DNA from: Sulfurospirillum sp.
GTDB lineage: Bacteria; Campylobacterota; Campylobacteria; Campylobacterales; Arcobacteraceae
NCBI GenBank assembly: GCA_030491005.1
Contig: JAKZMJ010000002.1
Location: forward strand, 1-64,000
Direction: 5' to 3'
Length of the DNA: 64,000 nucleotides
Made by a program: the position numbers and the translations under genes. This document shows, one piece after another, positions 48,387-57,451 of this stretch (position 1 is its first letter; every line of letters starts with the position of its first letter). The notes beneath the pieces are model-generated. The model searched no databases, was not told where the DNA came from, and saw only the letters and a list, made by a program, of their open reading frames with translations.

Positions 48387-48865
48387 TTACTTTCCTTATA
48401 TATTTAGAATTTATCTCATTAAAATAAACATTGTACCTAAAATAAGATTAAATAGTAAAAAATTAAACTCTATTTTAATTCTTTTAAAGTCATTTTTTTT
48501 TATTAATAAAGAAAAAATATAGTAAAAAACTTAAGTTTTTTACTATATAGTAATAGTTTTAAAAGGTTTCTTTGTGATTTTGTTCTAAAAATAATAAAAT
48601 TTATAAAATTGTGTATTAATGTTCTATCTTATTCTTAGATTAAAAATAATAATCACCTGCAAGTAATAAAGTAGTGATTCTTATCATTCATTTAGGTGCT
48701 TAAGTGCATTTTAATTGAAATGGACAAATAAATTACATAATCAAGTTAAAACTTTTGATATATAAAATACCTTTAGAAATATTGTGTAAGGAAGTCGTAA
48801 GAACAATGAGGGCATAATTTTATTTATCTATATTGCACTTATCTAAGTTAAATTTAGGGAATTTT
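48387..48865. other. Gene-free region between adk and the rhomboid gene
   Basis: The 479 bases contain divergent promoters by position, a perfect 32-base palindrome (listed) and an AATCAC/GTGATT inverted pair at 48651-48679. No coding sequence with a ribosome site is seen. Confidence 0.5.
48517..48548. repeat. Perfect 32-base A/T-rich palindrome
   Basis: Two 16-base arms meet at 48532/48533 with no loop (core AAAAAACTT-AAGTTTTTT). It can form a hairpin with A and T tracts, so it could act as a bidirectional terminator; neither neighbouring gene ends here, since both start away from it. Confidence 0.6.
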
Positions 48866-49396
48866 ATGCTAAAAAATAAGAATTTTACATTAACAAACAT
48901 TACGATTGTATTAACAATTATTATGTATTTAATCCAAACTAATATATCTTATGGCAGTTTAAAACTTGGCTTAAATATGTATTTTTTAGATTATGGATTC
49001 TACTGGCAAGTAGTAAGTACTATGTTTGCTCATGGTGGTATTGGGCATTTGGGTATGAATATGTTTGTCTTATTTCAGTTTGGTAATCTAATTGAAAAAG
49101 CAAAAGGTAAAAAAATATTTATGTTAATTTATTTCTTAGGAGGGATATTAACATCTGCTTTATCTTTTTTATATATTTATTTTCTTGATCATCAAGTAAA
49201 TTTAGTAGGAGCTTCAGGTGCGATTTGTGCACTTTTAGGTTATGTTGCTTTTATAGATAAGCAACAAAGATCAGGTATTATTACATGGGTTTTATTAATA
49301 TCTGTTGCACCTATTTTAATTGGACTTCCAATAGCTTGGTATTCTCATTTTATTGGTTTAGCTCTTGGGTTTTTAATAGGAATGATAAAAAAATAA
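48866..49396 (+). CDS. Rhomboid family intramembrane serine protease
   Basis: About 176 aa, six predicted helices. The active site is visible: Ser117 in GASGAICALLGY and His161 in WYSHFIGLALG, with the HGGIGHLGMNMFVLFQFG loop of bacterial rhomboids near residue 58. The frame extends upstream to 48833, but AGGGA lies five bases before the ATG at 48866. Substrates are unknown. Transcribed convergently with the degenerate GGDEF gene. Confidence 0.92.
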   Translation: MLKNKNFTLTNITIVLTIIMYLIQTNISYGSLKLGLNMYFLDYGFYWQVVSTMFAHGGIGHLGMNMFVLFQFGNLIEKAKGKKIFMLIYFLGGILTSALSFLYIYFLDHQVNLVGASGAICALLGYVAFIDKQQRSGIITWVLLISVAPILIGLPIAWYSHFIGLALGFLIGMIKK

Positions 49397-49411
49397 GTTT
49401 ACATTATATAC

Positions 49412-50224
49412 TTATAAATCTTTAGTATTAGTAATGATTTTATTATTTAAGTTTTCAAGAGCATTCTTAAATATATAATCTTTACTATATCTATTAATAG
49501 CATAGTTAATCAAAGGCTTTATTAGTATTCCCATTTTACTTGTTAAAACGGTATCATCTAATAGTATTTTCATATTATTAAATAACATTTCAATATTTTT
49601 TATATCAGGGTCTTCTAAAAAAATAAGAAAATTATCTTCAAAATATCTAACAATTGTATATTCTAAGTTTTCATTTTTAAGTTTTTGCTCTATTGTTACT
49701 GTAACATACTTAATTAAATTATTAGATATTAACTTACCATATTTTTCATTTATATAAAAATATTTTTTAAATTTCACTAAGACAAAAGAAACATTATCTT
49801 TAAATGATGTATCTTTATTTAAATATTTATTGTAGAGCCATTTTTTATTATATTGTTGGCTAAATTCATCTTTAAAAATTTCATCTGATAAGTTTTTTAC
49901 CTCTAAATATATATCATTTATTGCTTTAGACAGTTCATCTATTAAATGTAAATCTTTATTAATTATTGCTTTTTTTACAAGTAAAGTTGTATTTTCAAGT
50001 TTTCTAATATTGTTTACAGAACTATCCATATATCGATTTATATTATTAAATTCATTTAACATAAAATCACTAATTTCTTGAGTAAACTTTTCATCATGTA
50101 TTTTTAAATCCATAATTTTAGCTTGTTTATCAAAACATTGTACATAGCTAGATGGTAAAACAACATCATTTTTTAGAAGTAAGGCAAAAGTTTCATCAGT
50201 AATTTGTTTTAATGTATTTTCCAC
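49412..50224 (-). CDS. Degenerate GGDEF-domain protein
   Basis: A 270-aa protein. The second half keeps the GGDEF scaffold: DEFSQQYNKKWLYNKYL corresponds to the DPLTGLYNRR region and SFVLVKFKKYFYINEKYGK to the nucleotide-binding strand, but the active-site turn reads RYFEDNFLIF in place of GGDEF. It is therefore predicted catalytically dead. The N-terminal 110 residues are helical. The start is a GTG with AAAGGA before it. It overlaps the EAL gene by 29 bases, so it probably works with that protein. Confidence 0.72.
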   Translation of the reverse strand: MENTLKQITDETFALLLKNDVVLPSSYVQCFDKQAKIMDLKIHDEKFTQEISDFMLNEFNNINRYMDSSVNNIRKLENTTLLVKKAIINKDLHLIDELSKAINDIYLEVKNLSDEIFKDEFSQQYNKKWLYNKYLNKDTSFKDNVSFVLVKFKKYFYINEKYGKLISNNLIKYVTVTIEQKLKNENLEYTIVRYFEDNFLIFLEDPDIKNIEMLFNNMKILLDDTVLTSKMGILIKPLINYAINRYSKDYIFKNALENLNNKIITNTKDL

Positions 50225-51446
50225 TTATTTCCTTTTTTAAAAAATATTCTATTGATTCTGCCTTATTAAAATAATAGCCTTGAGAATATCGTATACCCAA
50301 AGACAATATGTGTCTTTGAATACTTAGATTATTAACATGCTCAGCGATAATTTTTATATTTTGTTCATTTGCGAATAGTACTATATTTTTGATTAAATTA
50401 AAATATATATCTTTATCAATATTTTTTATTAAGGAACTATCAATTTTAATATAATCTGTATTTATTTTTAAAATATGCTCATAATTTGAAAATCCACTAC
50501 CAAAATCATCAATAGCAAAACTAACATTATATTGTTTAAGTTTATTAATGAAATCATTAACTATATCAAAATTACTTATTCTTTTACTTTCTAAAATTTC
50601 AATAGTTAAATAATTTCCAATATCATTGTTTTTAATATTATTTATGATTAAGTTTTTAAGTATAGGATTTTGTATATCATCATAATCAAGATTAATACTT
50701 ATATGTATTTTATACATATTTATATAATCTAAAACTTTTATAATCATAATTTCCATTAATTGATTAAATAATCTAAATTTTCTTGCTTTATCAATAAATA
50801 CTTGAGGAAGTATTGTTTTATCATCACTAAATATTCTCATTAAAGCTTCATATTTATATACTTTTTTTAATTTATTATCATATATGGGTTGTAAATATGG
50901 TTCTACTAATTTATTCTTTATATTAGTTTGAATAATTGCTATTAATTCTTCTTTTATAAAAGATTTTCGTATAAGTGCTGAATCATAATATAAAAAATTA
51001 ATATAATTTACCTTTGCTGTATACAAAGCTTGTTCTGCATAAATATATGTTCTATTCATATTTTTACTTTTTGAACATCCAATTGTAATATTAATATCAA
51101 TATTCGCAGTCATTTCATATAAATTAAATTTTGTTTTAATAATTGTATTAAATATTATATGCTGTATTTCAATAATTTCTTTTTCGTTTAGTTCATCATA
51201 TAAAATCACTGAAAAAATATCAGCATATGAGTTTTGTATACAAATATTAATTTTGCGTTTTAAAAAAGATAGAATTTGTTTTTTAATAGATTTTTTAAGT
51301 AAGGTAAAAACTTGCTTGATAATATAAGTGCCATTAGTAAAGCCATATATGGCATTTATATCTTTCATATACAAAATATCAATTAAATAAATAGTTTTAA
51401 TTTTATCTCTATTTAAATAACGGAAAAGATTTTTATAAAAAAACAT
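50196..51446 (-). CDS. EAL-domain c-di-GMP phosphodiesterase with degenerate GGDEF
   Basis: A 416-aa protein. The N-terminal 160 residues are a decayed GGDEF domain (no GGDEF motif; ADIFSVILY at its place). The EAL domain follows: KYEALMRIF near residue 190, the metal/substrate residues in LTIEILESKRI, FAIDDFGSGFSN, DYIKIDSSLIKNI, IIAEHVNN and QGYYFNKAE. All key catalytic residues appear present, so it should cleave c-di-GMP. AAGGTAAG precedes the ATG. Its 3' end overlaps the degenerate GGDEF gene. Confidence 0.87.
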   Translation of the reverse strand: MFFYKNLFRYLNRDKIKTIYLIDILYMKDINAIYGFTNGTYIIKQVFTLLKKSIKKQILSFLKRKINICIQNSYADIFSVILYDELNEKEIIEIQHIIFNTIIKTKFNLYEMTANIDINITIGCSKSKNMNRTYIYAEQALYTAKVNYINFLYYDSALIRKSFIKEELIAIIQTNIKNKLVEPYLQPIYDNKLKKVYKYEALMRIFSDDKTILPQVFIDKARKFRLFNQLMEIMIIKVLDYINMYKIHISINLDYDDIQNPILKNLIINNIKNNDIGNYLTIEILESKRISNFDIVNDFINKLKQYNVSFAIDDFGSGFSNYEHILKINTDYIKIDSSLIKNIDKDIYFNLIKNIVLFANEQNIKIIAEHVNNLSIQRHILSLGIRYSQGYYFNKAESIEYFLKKEISGKYIKTNY

Positions 51447-51561
51447 TTCTTACCTTATACTAAATTTTTATAGTATATATAATGTTTTCTTAAAAAAAGG
51501 ACAAAATGAAATATAATATTACAATTATGAATAAAAAAATTATTTTCTATACTATATGCGA

Positions 51562-53391
51562 CTATTTAAAAACTCTTTTATTATTAATCTTGACTATTTG
51601 CGAAAAATTATCTAAATAATCTAAATAAGTAATTAAATACTTTCTACTTAAAGGGTATTTAGCCTTAAAATTAATAAGGTCAATATATGTGTCTTCTTTT
51701 ATTATATTTTGCATATCTAAGACTAGTTTATTTAAATTTTGTGCATAAATAAATAAATTATGTTTAAGTCTAATTACTTGCTTTTTTGCACAAAGTGACT
51801 TAAGTATATCATCACCTGTTTTTCTATCTAAATCTAAATCATCATAAATATTATAAGGAGCAGTTGGACTAATACCTTCTTTTTCTAATCTTGAAGATAA
51901 TACTTTTTCCAATGAGTCCTTAAAGTTTTCTTTTATAAAAGCATTTTTATATAAATTACCATCTTTTAATAAAAACTTCTCACTTACTAAATTATCCAAA
52001 ACACTTTGTATAAAATTAGAACTTGCCCATTTTAATCTTAATTGAATAGAGTTATTTGAAAGTAAAGCATATTTATTTTTTTGATAAATTGTTTTTATAT
52101 TGTTTTTAATTAAATCTTCTGTTTCCAAAGGATATAAAATTAAATTTTCTTCATCTAAAAAACTATTAGGAACTTGTTTTGCAAAATCTAATGCTTCTTG
52201 ATGAGATAAGGCAAATCTTTGTGCAGAAGATATAAGTCCTAGACCTTTTTTATGTGCTTTTAATAGTATTTGATATGCCAATTTTATATCATCTTTAAAT
52301 AAAGATTGAAATAACTCAAGCTTTTGTTTTTTTTTCATAGGGTCTAATATAGGATTTATTACACTAGCCCCTGCAATTGTATCGTTGCCTAATCTTATAA
52401 TTAGTTTTTCCTTATAAATACAAAAAATTTCACTTTGATTTTTAATAGTAGCAAAACCTTTTTCTAAAGAATCTATACTAGAAAAAAGAAGAATTTTTGC
52501 TTCTAGTTTTCTTGAACCTATGTAAATAGTATAATTTTGATTATGTTTTAATGCCTTGCCCTCTAAAGAAGAAAAAGAGATATCAATAGATGTAAAACCT
52601 CGCAAATACCCTTTTTTACTAAGTAAAAAACCTTTTTTTAAAGCATGTGTATCTACTGCACTTAAATTAATAGCGGCTCTATTTGATATATTTGTTATTG
52701 TTGTATCTTTATTATGTACTTGAATATTTTTAATTTTGACATCTTTTTTCAAATCACATATAAAAACTTTTTCATTTACTTTTATAGACTTGCCTAAAAC
52801 TGTACCTGTTACAATAGTCCCAGAACCTTTACTTGAGAATACTCTATCAATATAATATCTAAAAAAGTTTTCTTCTATTTTTGTATTTGCATTTAAAGTA
52901 TATAGTTTTTCTCTTAAGATATTAATTGAATTATCATCAAAAATAGAAACAGCAGTTGAAAATAAAATATTAAACTCATATTGTTTCACATATTTTTCAA
53001 TATCTATTTGTATTTGCTCTAAGCTTGAATCTTCTACTAAATCTTTTTTACTTATTACTAAAACAGCATTCTTTATACCTAAGAGATTTAATATTTGAAG
53101 ATGTTCTATTGTTTGTGCTTTTATTTGTTCATTTGCACTAATTACGATCATAACACAATCAAAAGAAAAAGCACCAGAAATCATATTTTTTATAAGTTTT
53201 TCATGCCCTGGTACATCTATAAAAGCAATATTTTTAACTCCATTAGACATATTAGAAAAACTAAGATCAATAGTAATGCCTCTTTGTTTTTCTTCTGTGC
53301 TTGTATCTCCTTCATAAGAGTTCAAGGCTTTAATTAGAGCTGTTTTACCATGGTCAATATGACCACAAGTACCAATAATATAATTATTCAT
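51562..53391 (-). CDS. selB: Selenocysteine-specific elongation factor SelB
   Basis: Brings Sec-tRNA to UGA codons preceding a SECIS hairpin. At 609 aa it has the G1 motif GTCGHIDHGKTALIKAL, TEEKQRGITIDLSF, DVPGHEKLIKNMISG, and NKKD-type ISKKDLVE; the C-terminal third holds the winged helices that bind SECIS RNA (for example RKTGDDILKSLCAKKQVIRL). It overlaps selA by 8 bases. Confidence 0.95.
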   Translation of the reverse strand: MNNYIIGTCGHIDHGKTALIKALNSYEGDTSTEEKQRGITIDLSFSNMSNGVKNIAFIDVPGHEKLIKNMISGAFSFDCVMIVISANEQIKAQTIEHLQILNLLGIKNAVLVISKKDLVEDSSLEQIQIDIEKYVKQYEFNILFSTAVSIFDDNSINILREKLYTLNANTKIEENFFRYYIDRVFSSKGSGTIVTGTVLGKSIKVNEKVFICDLKKDVKIKNIQVHNKDTTITNISNRAAINLSAVDTHALKKGFLLSKKGYLRGFTSIDISFSSLEGKALKHNQNYTIYIGSRKLEAKILLFSSIDSLEKGFATIKNQSEIFCIYKEKLIIRLGNDTIAGASVINPILDPMKKKQKLELFQSLFKDDIKLAYQILLKAHKKGLGLISSAQRFALSHQEALDFAKQVPNSFLDEENLILYPLETEDLIKNNIKTIYQKNKYALLSNNSIQLRLKWASSNFIQSVLDNLVSEKFLLKDGNLYKNAFIKENFKDSLEKVLSSRLEKEGISPTAPYNIYDDLDLDRKTGDDILKSLCAKKQVIRLKHNLFIYAQNLNKLVLDMQNIIKEDTYIDLINFKAKYPLSRKYLITYLDYLDNFSQIVKINNKRVFK

Positions 53392-54733
53392 TAATAATAT
53401 CTTTTATACTTTGTGCAATAAATTTAATATCATTTATATGTATAGTTCTAAAATCAAGAAGAAATTTATCATTATGAATTCTTCCTATAATATTTTTATT
53501 TCTAAATAAAACTTCCATTTTATTTGCTTTGAGATTTTTTATTTGTATACCTAAAGCAATACTAGGTATTAATCTATTTGGTGTAGTTCCCCCACCTATT
53601 GGAGTTTTGGTATTTATAAGCTCACAAGTACAAATATCTTGTATTTGTTTTTGTAAAATTTTAGCATTAGCACTTAGAGTTTCTACATTTAAAAATAACA
53701 TCTTAAGAGTAGGTATATCTTCTATTTTTCCAAGTAAGATAGATCTTAGATTTTCTTCTAAGATGGCTAAAGTTATTTTATCGACTCTTAACATTCTTAA
53801 TAATTGATTTTGTTTTAGCTTATTTATATACTTTCTCTTTCCTACAATAATCCCTGCTTGAACACTTCCTAAAAGTTTATCACCTGAAAAACTTAATAAT
53901 GATGGATCTTCTTTCATATAGTCTAATACACTAGGTTCGTCATTTTTCAAACCGTAGGGTAAATCAATTAAATGACCACTTCCCATATCGTAATAATCTA
54001 AGATACCATTATCTTTAGCTAAAGTACTTAATTCTTTAAATAAAACTTCACTGGTAAAACCTTCAATACTATAATTTGATTTATGAACCTTCATAAGCAT
54101 TGATGTTTTTTTACTTATTGCTTTTTTATAGTCTTTTAAATGTGTTTTATTTGTGGTGCCAACTTCAACTAATTTAGCTCCACTTGCTTTCATTACATCA
54201 GGAATTCTAAAACTTCCTCCAATCTCTACTAATTCACTTCTACTTACAATAACTTCTTTTTTCTTAGAAAAAGTATTTAAAATTAAAAACACTGCACTTG
54301 CATTATTATTAACTATTAAAACATCTTCACAAGACAGAAGTTTACAAATAATTTTTGATATATGGTAATACCTTTGGGATCTTTGACCTTTAGTTAAATC
54401 ATATTCAAGGTTGTTATATGAGCAAAGTACTTCTTGTACTTTTTCAAAGGTTTTTTTAGATATTAAACTTCGTCCTAAGTTTGTATGGACAATTACACCC
54501 GTAGCATTTATAACTTTTTGTAAAGATGGTTTTATTAATTCTTCGTATTGATTTATAACTTCATTTACTAAATCTTGTTCATCAAAAGATAAAACTTTTT
54601 TATTTAATATATTTGTTCTTAATTCTTCTATAATATCTTTTGAAATACTTAAAATAAGTGCTTTTCCTAAGTTGTCAAAATCTTTGTTAGCCACGAATTT
54701 ATCTATTTTTGGAATAGATTTTAATAAGAACAT
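53384..54733 (-). CDS. selA: L-seryl-tRNA(Sec) selenium transferase
   Basis: PLP enzyme that converts Ser-tRNA(Sec) to Sec-tRNA(Sec) with selenophosphate. At 449 aa it includes INATGVIVHTNLGRSLIS, NNNASAVFLIL, and the PLP lysine in LSFSGDKLLGSVQAGII. It is the first gene of a selA-selB pair and is divergent from tRNA-Sec, 55 bases away. Confidence 0.95.
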   Translation of the reverse strand: MFLLKSIPKIDKFVANKDFDNLGKALILSISKDIIEELRTNILNKKVLSFDEQDLVNEVINQYEELIKPSLQKVINATGVIVHTNLGRSLISKKTFEKVQEVLCSYNNLEYDLTKGQRSQRYYHISKIICKLLSCEDVLIVNNNASAVFLILNTFSKKKEVIVSRSELVEIGGSFRIPDVMKASGAKLVEVGTTNKTHLKDYKKAISKKTSMLMKVHKSNYSIEGFTSEVLFKELSTLAKDNGILDYYDMGSGHLIDLPYGLKNDEPSVLDYMKEDPSLLSFSGDKLLGSVQAGIIVGKRKYINKLKQNQLLRMLRVDKITLAILEENLRSILLGKIEDIPTLKMLFLNVETLSANAKILQKQIQDICTCELINTKTPIGGGTTPNRLIPSIALGIQIKNLKANKMEVLFRNKNIIGRIHNDKFLLDFRTIHINDIKFIAQSIKDIINE

Positions 54734-54788
54734 TCTTTGCCTTTATATGTTTTTTATTTTTAATATAGTAAAATTCTTTATATATTTT

Positions 54789-54887
54789 GGGGGGCATGTG
54801 ATCCTGGTGGACACCACAGGTTTCAACCCTGATTGGAGGTTTTTGTGTAAACGCCTCGCTAGGTTCGATTCCTAGGCCTTCTCGCCA
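54789..54887 (+). tRNA. selC: tRNA-Sec (TCA)
   Basis: A 99-base sequence with the features of tRNA-Sec: anticodon loop TTTCAAC reading TCA, a short D-loop TGGT, a long variable arm (GGAGGTTT ... ACGCCTC), T-arm CTAGG-TTCGATT-CCTAG and encoded GCCA. The 3' acceptor strand GCCTTCTC pairs with GGGGGGC over 7 bp including three G-T pairs; the eighth position would be T (54788) against C. The anticodon stem has only four good pairs. The adjacent divergent selA-selB supports the call. Confidence 0.85.
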
Positions 54888-55110
54888 AAATGTAATTCTT
54901 ATCATAAAATTGTATCAAAAAAAATTCATTTAATACTTAAAATGACCAGTTGTGCTTAATGTATAATGGTTGGAAAGTTAGAGTTAATTAAAAAAATGGG
55001 TGAATAAAATACCTCTTAAACTATGGTATATTAGGAATAAACGACTTAATTAAAAATATGAGTGCGTAAAAACTCAAGCTAGACTAGATACTATATAGGT
55101 TAAAAAAGAT
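54888..55110. other. Gap after tRNA-Sec with two copies of a 26-base motif
   Basis: No gene is seen. Two similar motifs (54981-55006 and 55043-55068) are present, and a third copy is at 30117-30142. They share TTAATTAAAAA-(A/T)-ATG-N-GTG. It marks the boundary between the conserved sel locus and the IS-rich region. Confidence 0.5.
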
Positions 55111-55899
55111 TTAATTCTTACTCCCATAAGTAACTAAAATTTCTTTATTAAAATTATTTGAATATATAAAATCACTTTGAACTTTAAATATATCATAAAT
55201 ATTTGATGAAGTTAATACATCTTTTGTATTCCCATAATATTTTATTTTATTATCTTGTATCATGGCAACTTCATCTGAGTAAATATATGCTTGATTAATA
55301 TCATGTAAAATAGCACAAACACCTATATTAAAATCACTAATTAAATCTTTTACAAGATTTAATATTTTGTATTGATAATGAATATCCAAGTTTAAAGTTG
55401 GTTCATCTAAAAACAAGTATTTTTCTTTTTCACAACTTGCACATACTTGTACAATAATTCTTGCAAATTGTATTTTTTGTTTTTCACCACCAGAAAAATG
55501 TATATAGTTTTTTTCCAATAAAGAATGTAAAGATAGTTTATCTACCACATAAGAGGTAATTTTATTTTTTTTATCTAAACTAATATTTGCAGTGAAATAA
55601 AAGCCCATTTTTATAATATCTATTGCTTTTAAATTATATTCAAAACTAAAAGACTGATTTAAAACAGATCTTTTATTAGCTAGTTGTTTATTTGAATAAT
55701 TTTTTATATCTTTATCATCTAAATTAATAAGCCCATCATAAAAATCAAGATTTTTATTTATAAGTTTCATTAAAGTAGATTTACCACAACCATTAGCACC
55801 TACAATGCTTAAAAAACTATTTGTTTTTATATTTATATTCAAATTTTTAAGTATAGTTTGTTTTGCTATTTTATAAGATAAATTATTGATTTGATACAT
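55111..55899 (-). CDS. hmuV: ABC transporter ATP-binding protein for heme/iron complex (HmuV/FecE type)
   Basis: A 262-aa ATPase that appears intact: Walker A VGANGCGKSTLMKL near residue 34, signature HFSGGEKQKIQFARII, Walker B KYLFLDEPTLNLD and the switch His in AILHDINQAYIYSDE. It overlaps the hmuU stop (TAATG). Since hmuU and hmuT upstream are broken, it is probably an orphan subunit and may lack a promoter. Confidence 0.88.
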   Translation of the reverse strand: MYQINNLSYKIAKQTILKNLNINIKTNSFLSIVGANGCGKSTLMKLINKNLDFYDGLINLDDKDIKNYSNKQLANKRSVLNQSFSFEYNLKAIDIIKMGFYFTANISLDKKNKITSYVVDKLSLHSLLEKNYIHFSGGEKQKIQFARIIVQVCASCEKEKYLFLDEPTLNLDIHYQYKILNLVKDLISDFNIGVCAILHDINQAYIYSDEVAMIQDNKIKYYGNTKDVLTSSNIYDIFKVQSDFIYSNNFNKEILVTYGSKN

Positions 55900-56864
55900 T
55901 ATATAAAACTTTTTTGTTTATTTTTCATTAATAAATATAAGAAAAATGGAGCACCTATTAAAGATGTAATAATACCTATTGGCAACTCTGATGGTTGTAT
56001 TAACACTCTAGCAATACTATCAGCTCATAAAAGTATAAAAGCACCCAATAATGCACTAAGATGCAAGAGATATTTATGATCAGAACCTACTAGTGACCTA
56101 GCTATATGGGGTACAACTAAACCAACAAAAGCTATGATTCCACAAAAAGCAACACAAAAACCAATACTTAAAGCCACAAAAAATATAAGTAATTTTTTTA
56201 GTTTTACCGTGTCAAGACCTGTATTACTAGCCTCATCATCACCTAATAATATAAGGTTTAACTCTTTTTGTTTATATATCGAAACAAAATATATAGAACT
56301 TATAATGGGCAATAAAATTAATATTGTTAAAAAATCAGCATTTGCTAAACTTCCCATTGTCCAAAAAGTAAAGGATCTTAATTCTTCATCACTACTTAAA
56401 TAAGTAAATACTCCAACTAATGCACCTAATAAAGCATTAATAGCAATGCCTGCTAAAAGCATAATCGTTGTAGATATTTTATTATAAACATTTGCTAGTT
56501 TATATATAAGATATATCGTAGAAATAGCACCTAAAAAAGCACTAAAAGGCATGGCTAAATAAAAAAATACATTTGATACAAAGTATGAACTTAAAACAGA
56601 AGCAAACAACATATATACTACAACTCCAGCAGTTGCACCTGCTGATACACCTATAATAGATGGATCTGCTAAAGGATTTTTAAATAATGTCTGCATAATA
56701 GCACCAGAGATACCAAAAGCTATGCCTACAAGAAGAGCTAAAATAACTCTTGGTATTCTTATTTCAAATAGAACTTGGGATCTTATATAATTTGAAGACG
56801 GATTAATAAAAGAGTCAATTATTTCATCATAAGATATCTCATATGCTCCAAGCGTTATATTATA
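55899..56864 (-). pseudogene. hmuU: hmuU, C-terminal part: FecCD-type permease, interrupted by IS and an in-frame TGA
   Basis: This is the main part of a FecCD/BtuC permease, with RIPRVILALLVGIAFGISGA, GVSAGATAGVVVYML and FVGLVVPHIARSLVGSDH. A TGA stop (56025-56027) falls in LLGAFILL[19 protein letters not shown], where intact relatives continue without a break; the remaining 42 residues reach a TAA that overlaps hmuV. The 5' part is cut at 56861-56864 by an IS. The predicted start MLFLEVP is IS-derived sequence. Joining to 59789-59861 without the IS restores frame and gives a 344-aa protein (apart from the TGA). Confidence 0.88.
56861..56864. repeat. TATA target-site duplication, left copy of the outer IS
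   Basis: Four bases TATA directly outside the left inverted repeat, matched by TATA at 59789-59792. Confidence 0.75.
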
Positions 56865-57025
56865 GGGAACCTCTAAAAATAGCATTTAAAAACCACTTTC
56901 CAAATATTTATTAAAAAATATCAGAATATAAATTTTATTTGAGAAAATATGACAATTTCAACTATAAATTATCTATAATTTACTCTTGAAATAGTGATAA
57001 TATTCACTATTTTGTTGATATATTA

Positions 57026-57208
57026 TCAACTTTTCATAATTGGTATATTTTTTAACCTTACTAATTGTTCATATCGTATAAAGTTATAAGTAAGATTTAA
57101 AAGTCCTGTTAGGGATTTAATCCTATCAATGCCAATAGCTTTTAAAGATAGAGCTTTATTCATAGAGGTTGTGAATGTTCCAAATATATGTTCTACTCTT
57201 ACTCTAGT
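57026..57208 (-). pseudogene. IS5-family transposase, C-terminal fragment
   Basis: Translation on the minus strand gives TRVRVEHIFGTFTTSMNKAL and then LTGLLNLTYNFIRYEQL, the standard C-terminus of IS5-family transposases with the catalytic Glu in RVEH. It continues the frame of the fragment at 58746-59604 once the inner IS is removed (junction KTRVRVEH). Confidence 0.85.
57205..57208. repeat. TAGT target-site duplication, left copy of the inner IS
   Basis: TAGT directly outside the inner element, matched by TAGT at 58746-58749. Confidence 0.75.
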
Positions 57209-57296
57209 GAGCTACTTGCAAATTCAATCACAATCAAATATATAATTCTTAAGAGCTACTTGCAAATTCAATCACAATCAAATATATAATTCTTAA
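57209..57296. repeat. 44-base tandem duplication of the inner IS end
   Basis: Two exact, adjacent copies of a 44-base unit (57209-57252 and 57253-57296), each starting GAGCTACTTGCAAATT, the terminal inverted repeat. The right end of the element has only one copy. Confidence 0.9.
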
Positions 57297-57451
57297 TAGT
57301 AACTATTTTAAGCTTTAAAAAAATAGTTATTATTTCTAACTTGCATAATTTACAATATATTTACCAAATTTATTAAAAAATCACATTTTTTCTCCATTCC
57401 TTATGGTTAAATTGTAAAATTCAGTATTTTTATATAAATTTCTATCAATGG

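Noticed and set aside
54699-54905. A short minus-strand frame covering tRNA-Sec
   Set aside because: It lies across the tRNA gene and the selA start; the translation includes complement of the tRNA and shows no protein family.
55960-56024. SECIS hairpin after the TGA in hmuU (minus strand)
   Set aside because: By eye no stable stem with the expected apical G-T lies 15-40 bases after the TGA; only weak AT pairings.
55891-56079. A 62-codon plus-strand frame over the 3' end of the heme permease
   Set aside because: The minus strand there encodes clear FecCD permease C-terminus, so the plus frame is a shadow.
57209-57296. Possible CRISPR repeat
   Set aside because: Only two adjacent 44-base units with no spacer, and they are an IS end. 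No CRISPR array or cas gene is present in the window.
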